Of a DNA stretch of 64,000 nucleotides, positions 58,228-64,000 are shown piece by piece. The notes under the pieces were generated by a model. The model ran no database searches. It worked only from the letters and a program-made list of their open reading frames with translations, and had not been told where the DNA came from. The first letter of the stretch is position 1; each line of letters starts with the position of its first letter. The DNA is from Lysinibacillus sp. 2017 (GTDB taxonomy: Bacteria > Bacillota > Bacilli > Bacillales_A > Planococcaceae), in NCBI RefSeq assembly GCF_003073375.1, contig NZ_CP029002.1, forward strand, positions 1,288,001 through 1,352,000, in the 5' to 3' direction. The position numbers were made by a program, and so were the translations under genes.

Positions 58228-59376
58228 ATGTTTATTTTTCAAATTGTAATTGTTTTACTCGCAACAAAAATAGCCGGACATTTTAGTGTTCGACTTGGTC
58301 AACCATCTGTACTTGGTAAAATTTTAATTGGGATTATTATCGGACCAGCTATGCTAGGATGGATTTCTGATGGGGAGATTATGCAAACCTTTAGTCAAAT
58401 TGGGGTTATTTTATTAATGTTTTTAGCAGGACTTGAAACAGATTTAGAAGATTTAAATGCCAATATGAAAGGGGCTATCTTTGTAGCAGTTGGTGGAGTT
58501 ATTATGCCAATCGCATTAAGTTATCCACTTGCGCTTGCTTTCGATTTATCACAAGGTCAGGCCATTTTCATTGGCTTAACATTAGCTGCCACATCGGTAA
58601 GTATTTCCGTTCAAACATTAAGTGAGATTGGTTGGCTAAAAAGTAAAGAAGGTTCTGCATTACTTGGTGCTGCCGTTTTAGATGATATTATCGTCGTTGT
58701 ATTAATAGCGATTGCGATGGGCTTCTTAGTCGGTGATGACGTATCGATTCCAACCTTAATTGGTGGTAAAGTGTTCTTCTTCGTTTTATTATTTGTCGTG
58801 GCAAGATGGGTAATTCCACCATTCTTAAAAGTATTTAGCCGCTTAAAAGTTACAGAAGCGTTATTAAGTGGTGCATTAGTAGCTTGTTTCGCAATTGCAT
58901 ATATTGGGGAACACTACTTCGGAATTGCGGCAATTATTGGTGCTTTCTTCATGGGGATTGCCATCGGTCGAACAGAGTTTAGAGAAACGATTGAACATAA
59001 AGTAGAGCCAATCGCGAGCGGGATTTTCGTTCCATTTTTCTTTGTAAGTATTGGTTTATCCGTTACGTTTGCTGGGATCACAGAAAATGTTTGGTTTTTA
59101 GTAATATTCTCAGTTGTAGCAATTCTTTCAAAATTAATTGGTTCTGGACTAGGTGCAAAACTTGCTGGATTTAGTTGGAGATCCTCTATTGGTATTGGAT
59201 CAGGTATGATTTCTCGAGGAGAAGTTGCCTTAATTTTAGCGGGTATGGGTTTATCGAGTGGACTACTACCAGCAGAAGATTATACACCAATGGTCATTGT
59301 TATAATTGTGACAACATTAGTGACACCGCCATTGTTAAAAGGAATCTTTGGTGTTCGTGAACATCATCATAAGTAA
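58228..59376 (+). CDS. CPA2-family cation/proton antiporter
   Basis: A 382-aa membrane protein with about 11-12 transmembrane helices in the KefB/NapA/GerN fold. The N-terminal half has GQPSVLGKILIGIIIGPAML. The ion-binding aspartate pair region is AAVLDDIIVVVLIAI, and GAFFMGIAIGRTEF closes the core. There is no C-terminal TrkA-N domain. ATG 58228 follows AAAGGGG; the open frame runs back to 58165 through the leader hairpin. The transported ion (Na+ or K+) cannot be read from the sequence. Confidence 0.87.
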   Translation: MFIFQIVIVLLATKIAGHFSVRLGQPSVLGKILIGIIIGPAMLGWISDGEIMQTFSQIGVILLMFLAGLETDLEDLNANMKGAIFVAVGGVIMPIALSYPLALAFDLSQGQAIFIGLTLAATSVSISVQTLSEIGWLKSKEGSALLGAAVLDDIIVVVLIAIAMGFLVGDDVSIPTLIGGKVFFFVLLFVVARWVIPPFLKVFSRLKVTEALLSGALVACFAIAYIGEHYFGIAAIIGAFFMGIAIGRTEFRETIEHKVEPIASGIFVPFFFVSIGLSVTFAGITENVWFLVIFSVVAILSKLIGSGLGAKLAGFSWRSSIGIGSGMISRGEVALILAGMGLSSGLLPAEDYTPMVIVIIVTTLVTPPLLKGIFGVREHHHK

Positions 59377-59383
59377 AAATTGC

Positions 59384-59412
59384 TTGATTTTTAAGTAGTT
59401 TTGTAGTAAATT
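59384..59412 (+). promoter_or_regulatory. Probable sigma-A promoter of the ncRNA gene
   Basis: TTGATT (59384-59389), 17 bp, TAAATT (59407-59412). The expected start point (about 59419-59421) coincides with the first base of the structured RNA. Confidence 0.55.
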
Positions 59413-59419
59413 CTAATTT

Positions 59420-59581
59420 AGGTGCCAAAACCTCGGTGAAGTTTTAGACTTCACAACAAAAGACTCCACCAACAGCACGGATTTGCTGGGAGACTTTTGA
59501 ATTGTGCAGGGAGATGAGCCCCTGCACACCTTACATAACTTATTAACCTAGTATTGCCATCAGGTGATATTAGGTTTTTTT
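59420..59581 (+). ncRNA. Candidate structured non-coding RNA (about 160 nt)
   Basis: Between the antiporter gene and dinG there is no reading frame but dense secondary structure. Hairpin a is GTGAAGT/ACTTCAC (59436-59454). Hairpin b is CAAAAGACTCC/GGAGACTTTTG with inner CAGCA/TGCTG (59457-59499). Hairpin c is GTGCAGGG/CCCTGCAC (59504-59527). AGGTG/CACCT can enclose all three, and an intrinsic terminator ends the unit. A sigma-A-like promoter sits just upstream. The CTCCACC in hairpin b could pair with ribosome-binding sites. No known RNA class was recognised. Confidence 0.6.
59545..59581 (+). terminator. Terminator of the candidate ncRNA
   Basis: A 10-bp stem AACCTAGTAT with ATATTAGGTT (one G-U), a 12-nt loop and TTTTTTT. 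Confidence 0.75.
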
Positions 59582-59654
59582 GCATTTACATGACCTTTTC
59601 GCCTACAGTATGTTAAAATGCCGTTATATTACTTGAACTGTGAGTTGAATGTAT

Positions 59655-62435
59655 ATGAATGAAAGTCAAAAATATGCCATTGTTGATATTGAAACAACAG
59701 GACATTCGCCAGCAAGCGGAGATCGCATGATTCAAATTGCGATTGTGATTATGCAAGACTGGCAAGTAGTGAAAAAATACGCAACATTTATTCACCCTGG
59801 TAAACCCATTCCGTTATTTATCCAGGATTTAACGAATATTACAGACGAAGATGTTAAAGATGCGATGCCTTTTGAAGAGCGTGCGGATTATATTTATGAA
59901 TTATTGCAAGATACTGTTTTTGTTGCACATAATACGGATTTTGATTTGTCCTTTTTACAGGCTGAATTTAAACGAGCGGGATTACCAAAGTGGCAAGGGA
60001 ACAAAATCGATACAGTTGAACTATCAAAAATTTTATTTCCAATGTCGCTAAGCTATAAGTTAGGTGATTTAGCGAGTGATTTAAAAATACCTTTAGAAAG
60101 TGCGCATCGAGCGGATGAAGATGCACTTGCTACGGCCTATTTACTAAAACATTGTTGGCAAGAATTATTATCGTTGCCATTAGCTACATTGGAGCAACTT
60201 CATAAACGCTCCTTTAGATTGAGAACGAATTTAGCCCAGCTATTTTTCGATGCCTTATTAGAAAAACGAGCAAAAACGCTGGATGAAAATGAACATGTAT
60301 ACTTTCATAAATTGGCGATTCGTAAAATGGCTCCGACACCAAAAACACAGGATGAACCAATCGATTATCCTGAAACATCGGATAAAAAAATTGCATTACT
60401 TCAAAAAGGACTAGCGAATTTTGAAGAGCGTCCAGAGCAATTTCAAATGATGGATAGTATTTGGCGTACATTAAATGCAAAGAATGAACATGTTATTGAA
60501 GCGTCAACAGGTATTGGTAAAACGATGGGGTATTTAGTACCGGCTATTTTTTACGCGAAAAAGACAGGAAAAAAAGTGGGGATTAGTTCGTATACAGCCC
60601 ATTTACTTGACCAATTACTACAAAATGAAATTCCTTTACTAGAACAGGCGCTAGGGCAACCGCTAAAAATTGCATTATTAAAAGGGATGAATCATTACAT
60701 CGATGTTGAAAAGTTTGATCAACTATTAAAGGCCCCAGATGACTCGTATGATGAAACATTTACACTTTTACAAACACTTGTTTGGTTAGCAAAAACGGAA
60801 ACAGGTGATTTAAACGAATTGAATGTTTCTGGTGGCGGACAATTATTAATCGATAAAATTCGAAAAACCGAATTACCGAGAACGACTATGCCTCTTTATG
60901 ATTTTTATTCACGTGCCATTCAAAATAGTCGCCAAGCCGATATTATTGTGACGAACCATGCGATGCTTTTGAGCGATTTAGTGCGTCACGAACAAATTTT
61001 TGATGATTTAGGTGGCTGGATTATTGATGAGGCACACCAGTTTATTCAAGCTGCCATTAGCCAAGACGAAAAAATCTTTACGTATATGAACTGGAAATAC
61101 TTATTTGGACAAATCGGGTTGTATGAAGATGAGCAACTGTTTTATCAAGTGCGACGTGCAGCACTAAAAAAACATTTAATCAGTATGCAAACTTTGCAAC
61201 AAATGGAAAAGCGTTTCATGCAAATGGTGCAACGCTTTGACGAGGCAATCACTACACTTTACCAACATGTAAAATTAGCGGACATTAATCAGCCAAAAGG
61301 TCAAAAGCTAGCTCTGTTTATTAGCGAACTAAATTTACCGACTGAAGTGTTTGTAAAAGTATCAACAGCAATTCAACACTGGATTGATGCCGCACAACAA
61401 ATCTCTGAACAATTCACTTCGGGTGTCGAAGAGTTAGCACCTGAACATATATTTTTAATCGAACAGTGGAATTATTTAGTGCGAGAATTCACGATGAAAT
61501 TAGCTGAATGGGATGAAGTGTTTCTAAAACAGGATGAACATTACTCATGTTGGTTAGAACTAGATCGACGAAGTGTACCAGGAAGCATCCGTTTATTTAA
61601 AAAGCCTATCAATGTAACGCAAACAATCACAAAATTATTTCATTCAATTCGACAAAAGGCTGCCGTTATTTGGACATCAGGTACGTTGACAGTACCGGAT
61701 AACGAACGATTTATAGCGAACCAATTAGGCATTGATACGTCTATAGCTATTGAAAAATTACATGCACCTACAAGCTATTATGATGGTGCAGAAGTTTATA
61801 TTGTTACGGATATGCCAGATATTCAAGCGGTTTCACAAAGTGATTATATTGAAGAAGTCGCGCATGCTGTGACGAATGCTGTGCGAATGACAGAAGGACG
61901 TAGCTTTGTGTTGTTTACTTCACAAGACATGCTAAGAAAAACCGTTGAGCTTATTCATGAAAGTGAATTATTGAGTGATTATATGATTTTTGCACAAGGT
62001 GTCACAGCAGGTAGTCGCATGCGCTTATTAAAATCATTCCAAAAATTTAATCATTCCGTGTTATTTGGTACGAACAGTTTTTGGGAAGGTGTAGATGTGC
62101 CTGGTGATGGATTGGCTTCGGTCATTGTGGTACGCTTACCATTTTCTTCACCAGAAGAACCGACATTTAAAGCAAGGGCACAATTTATTAGTCAGCAAGG
62201 GCGAAATTCTTTTTCAGAGCTCGCTTTACCAGAGGCAATTTTACGATTCAAGCAAGGCTTTGGACGATTAATTCGTTCGAGTCATGACAAAGGTGTTTTC
62301 ATCGTACTTGATCGCCGAATTGAAACAAAATCTTATGGACAACAATTTATCCAGTCATTACCGCCAATTTCGGTGCAAAAACTGCCACTTGATAGTATGG
62401 TACAACAGCTTGGAAATTGGTATAATAATAAATGA
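59655..62435 (+). CDS. dinG: ATP-dependent DinG-type exonuclease-helicase
   Basis: A 926-aa protein in two parts. An N-terminal DEDDh 3'-5' exonuclease (about 7-170) has DIETTG, AHNTDFDLSFL and HRADEDA. An XPD-like superfamily 2 helicase core follows, with Walker A ASTGIGKT (about 283-290), the DEAH box (IIDEAHQF), a GTNSFWEGVDVPG motif and QGFGRLIRSS motif VI. There are no iron-sulfur cysteines between motifs, as in other Firmicute DinG. ATG 59655 gives the family-like N-terminus MNESQKY; an ATG two codons earlier is possible. The binding site is weak in both cases. Confidence 0.92.
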   Translation: MNESQKYAIVDIETTGHSPASGDRMIQIAIVIMQDWQVVKKYATFIHPGKPIPLFIQDLTNITDEDVKDAMPFEERADYIYELLQDTVFVAHNTDFDLSFLQAEFKRAGLPKWQGNKIDTVELSKILFPMSLSYKLGDLASDLKIPLESAHRADEDALATAYLLKHCWQELLSLPLATLEQLHKRSFRLRTNLAQLFFDALLEKRAKTLDENEHVYFHKLAIRKMAPTPKTQDEPIDYPETSDKKIALLQKGLANFEERPEQFQMMDSIWRTLNAKNEHVIEASTGIGKTMGYLVPAIFYAKKTGKKVGISSYTAHLLDQLLQNEIPLLEQALGQPLKIALLKGMNHYIDVEKFDQLLKAPDDSYDETFTLLQTLVWLAKTETGDLNELNVSGGGQLLIDKIRKTELPRTTMPLYDFYSRAIQNSRQADIIVTNHAMLLSDLVRHEQIFDDLGGWIIDEAHQFIQAAISQDEKIFTYMNWKYLFGQIGLYEDEQLFYQVRRAALKKHLISMQTLQQMEKRFMQMVQRFDEAITTLYQHVKLADINQPKGQKLALFISELNLPTEVFVKVSTAIQHWIDAAQQISEQFTSGVEELAPEHIFLIEQWNYLVREFTMKLAEWDEVFLKQDEHYSCWLELDRRSVPGSIRLFKKPINVTQTITKLFHSIRQKAAVIWTSGTLTVPDNERFIANQLGIDTSIAIEKLHAPTSYYDGAEVYIVTDMPDIQAVSQSDYIEEVAHAVTNAVRMTEGRSFVLFTSQDMLRKTVELIHESELLSDYMIFAQGVTAGSRMRLLKSFQKFNHSVLFGTNSFWEGVDVPGDGLASVIVVRLPFSSPEEPTFKARAQFISQQGRNSFSELALPEAILRFKQGFGRLIRSSHDKGVFIVLDRRIETKSYGQQFIQSLPPISVQKLPLDSMVQQLGNWYNNK

Positions 62436-62461
62436 TGAGGAAGGAAAGCAGGTTGACAATT

Positions 62462-62539
62462 ATGAAACAAAATCTCGAACTTCGTACAGAGACGTTTACT
62501 GTACATCCAAACAAAAAGTATAGCCTGGTGCAGTCATGA
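62462..62539 (+). CDS. 25-codon microgene overlapping ypmB (ypmA position)
   Basis: ATG 62462 to TGA 62537-62539 encodes a 25-aa polar peptide beginning MKQNLELRTETFTVHPNKK. A TTG three codons earlier (62453) is an alternative start. AAGGAAAGCAGG precedes it. Its stop overlaps the ypmB start (ATGA), the arrangement of translational coupling. In B. subtilis the small gene ypmA lies exactly here, but this peptide is shorter and similarity cannot be shown by eye. It may be a ypmA descendant, a truncated relic or a leader peptide. Confidence 0.5.
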   Translation: MKQNLELRTETFTVHPNKKYSLVQS

Positions 62540-63018
62540 AAAACTGGATTATCTTTACGGCTGTCTTTATTTTATCTTTGTCACTTGTTATCTCAGTGTT
62601 AATCGTTTGGAAGGCTGATGCACCGTTTAACGATATGGAACAAAAAGCGGAGCAATTAGCACTTGATACAAAGGCACTTGCCGTCGTTTCTAATTCCTAT
62701 GTGTATAATGGGAATAAGCCGTATGTTACTGTATTTGGTGTAGACGAATACGGTAAAGAAAAAGCCATCTTCGTCCCGATGAGTTTAGATGAGAATTCAA
62801 TGCAGGAAGTTTTTTTACAAGATGGGATTAACAAAGATCAAGCTTTAGAAGCTTTTCGCAAAGAAACATCTGTAAAAGAGATTCTTCATACAAAATTAGG
62901 CTTTGAGGAGCCAGGCGCAGTATGGGAAATTACATATATTGGCGAGTCTGGCAAATTAAATTATGTTTATCTTTTGTTTGAAGACGGAAATTGGTGGAAA
63001 CGCATATTGAATTTGTAG
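62536..63018 (+). CDS. ypmB: DUF5590 membrane-anchored protein YpmB
   Basis: A 160-aa protein. An N-terminal transmembrane anchor (about 4-26) is followed by an extracytoplasmic PepSY-like domain with two similar halves: NSYVYNGNKPYVTVFGVDEY and GAVWEITYIGESGKLNYVYL. In B. subtilis ypmB sits in the same place between dinG/ypmA and aspB. The function is unknown. It starts inside the stop region of the upstream microgene and is followed 12 bp later by aspB. Confidence 0.87.
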   Translation: MKNWIIFTAVFILSLSLVISVLIVWKADAPFNDMEQKAEQLALDTKALAVVSNSYVYNGNKPYVTVFGVDEYGKEKAIFVPMSLDENSMQEVFLQDGINKDQALEAFRKETSVKEILHTKLGFEEPGAVWEITYIGESGKLNYVYLLFEDGNWWKRILNL

Positions 63019-63030
63019 AGGAGAATGAAC

Positions 63031-64000
63031 ATGAAACATATGTTAGCAAACCGTGTTAAAACATTAACGCCATCTTCAACTTTAGCCATCACTGCGAAAG
63101 CAAAAGAGTTAAAGGAGCAAGGTATTGACGTGATTGGTTTAGGAGCTGGAGAGCCAGACTTCAATACACCAGAAAACATCTTAACTGCTGCTAAACAATC
63201 AATGGATGCTGGGTTAACAAAATATACGCCAGCTGGAGGCTTACCTGTACTAAAAAAAGCCATTATTGATAAGTTAGAGCGCGACAATCACCTTACATAC
63301 AAAGCCAATGAAATTTTGGTTGGTGTTGGTGCTAAGCATGTACTGTATACATTGTTCCAAGTAATTTTAAATGCAGGGGATGAAGTGATTATCCCAATTC
63401 CATATTGGGTTTCTTATCCAGAGCAAGTGAAGTTAGCGGGCGGTGTACCTGTTTATGTAGAAGGTACTGCTGAGCAAGGTTACAAAATTACAGCACAACA
63501 ATTACGTGAGGCGATTACAGATAAAACAAAAGCTGTCATCATTAACTCACCATCAAATCCTTCTGGTATGATTTATTCAAAAGAAGAATTAGCTGAGCTT
63601 GCAAAAGTGGCGGAAGAAAAAGATATTTTAATCGTTTCAGATGAAATTTATGAAAAGCTTGTTTACAATGGAGTAGAGCATTTTTCAATTGCACAGCTTT
63701 CAGATACAGTTAAAGCGCGTACAATGGTTGTAAACGGTGTCGCAAAATCACATTCAATGACTGGCTGGCGTATTGGTTATGCTGCTGGTGATGCTTCGAT
63801 TATTAAAGCGATGACAGATTTAGCTTCTCACTCAACTTCAAATGCAACAACAACATCTCAGTATGCAACTGTTGAGGCATATAATGGTCCTCAGGATACA
63901 GTTGAAATGATGCGTCAAGCATTTGAATCACGTTTAGAAGCAATCTTCCCAAAAGTGGCTGCGATTCCTGGTGTCAAAGTATTAAAACCACAAGGTGCGT
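63031..64000 (+). CDS. aspB: Aspartate aminotransferase (partial, cut by window end)
   Basis: A class I PLP aminotransferase; 323 codons are visible and the frame is still open at 64000. The N-terminus is MKHMLANRVKTLTPSSTLAI. Substrate and PLP residues are visible in NSPSNPSGMIY and GVAKSHSMTGWRIGYAAG, the latter with the PLP lysine. It interconverts aspartate/2-oxoglutarate and oxaloacetate/glutamate. AGGAGAATGAAC precedes ATG 63031. It is probably cotranscribed with ypmB. The C-terminal part is outside the window. Confidence 0.93.
   Translation, partial: MKHMLANRVKTLTPSSTLAITAKAKELKEQGIDVIGLGAGEPDFNTPENILTAAKQSMDAGLTKYTPAGGLPVLKKAIIDKLERDNHLTYKANEILVGVGAKHVLYTLFQVILNAGDEVIIPIPYWVSYPEQVKLAGGVPVYVEGTAEQGYKITAQQLREAITDKTKAVIINSPSNPSGMIYSKEELAELAKVAEEKDILIVSDEIYEKLVYNGVEHFSIAQLSDTVKARTMVVNGVAKSHSMTGWRIGYAAGDASIIKAMTDLASHSTSNATTTSQYATVEAYNGPQDTVEMMRQAFESRLEAIFPKVAAIPGVKVLKPQGA

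Noticed and set aside
59420-59581. Identification of the ncRNA as 6S or SRP RNA
   Set aside because: 6S RNA is one long rod with a central bubble and SRP RNA has the GGUCAGG-type core; this RNA has three side-by-side hairpins and neither signature.
62284-62523. 79-codon frame over the dinG end and the microgene
   Set aside because: It is mainly a second frame of dinG; the short frame 62462-62539 with the ATGA overlap explains the end better.

Overview
The window is AT-rich, low-GC Gram-positive (Firmicutes) chromosome. It carries the sporulation and germination genes sleB, ypeB, prsW and spoIVA, bacillithiol genes, a FapR box in front of fabI, and a gene order that follows the Bacillus subtilis ypbB-to-aspB segment for most of its length. 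Overall gene content and style suggest a spore-forming relative of Lysinibacillus/Solibacillus (Caryophanaceae/Planococcaceae). That placement is inference; no search was run.

Layout. 1-1.1 kb is a decayed mobile-element scar (IS3-type transposase tail and a deleted tyrosine integrase) abutting a tRNA-Val gene. 1.2-8.4 kb holds an M48 protease, a GDPD phosphodiesterase, a large DUF2339 membrane protein with an XRE regulator (both preceded by the same palindrome), fabI and a ferredoxin. 8.5-20.4 kb is the ypbB-recQ-ypbE-ypbG, ypdA-ansA, prsW, sleB-ypeB, ypfA, cmk-ypfD stretch. 20.5-22.6 kb is a small accessory patch (two unknown membrane proteins and an odd GNAT gene). 22.8-32.8 kb holds der-gpsA-yphE-yphF, spoIVA, hbs, folE-mtrB and the menaquinone/heptaprenyl genes hepS-menG-hepT, then ndk. 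32.9-33.7 kb is a tandem trio of tiny paralogous membrane/coiled-coil proteins. 33.8-41 kb is cheR and the aromatic supraoperon aroC-aroB-aroH-hisC-tyrA-aroA, without trp genes. 41.3-46.7 kb is ypiA-ypiB-ypiF, the qcrABC complex and ypjA. 46.7-55.5 kb holds a membrane zinc protease, ypjC (reversed), dapB-mgsA-bshA-cca-birA and panBCD. 55.6-59.6 kb is an accessory insert (3D-domain protein, DUF423 pseudogene, lone dihydrolipoyl dehydrogenase, antiporter) ending in a probable independent non-coding RNA gene. 59.7-64 kb is dinG, a 25-codon microgene, ypmB and the start of aspB.

How it works together. Most genes are core metabolism: chorismate to Phe/Tyr, menaquinone and its respiratory bc complex, folate, bacillithiol, pantothenate and diaminopimelate/dipicolinate supply. 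Cell-division and translation housekeeping (der, cmk, ypfD, hbs) and spore cortex/coat functions sit among them. The least explained parts are the DUF2339/XRE pair with matching operators, the ncRNA locus before dinG, the three tandem mini-proteins before cheR, and the terminator-bearing leaders of panB and the antiporter gene.
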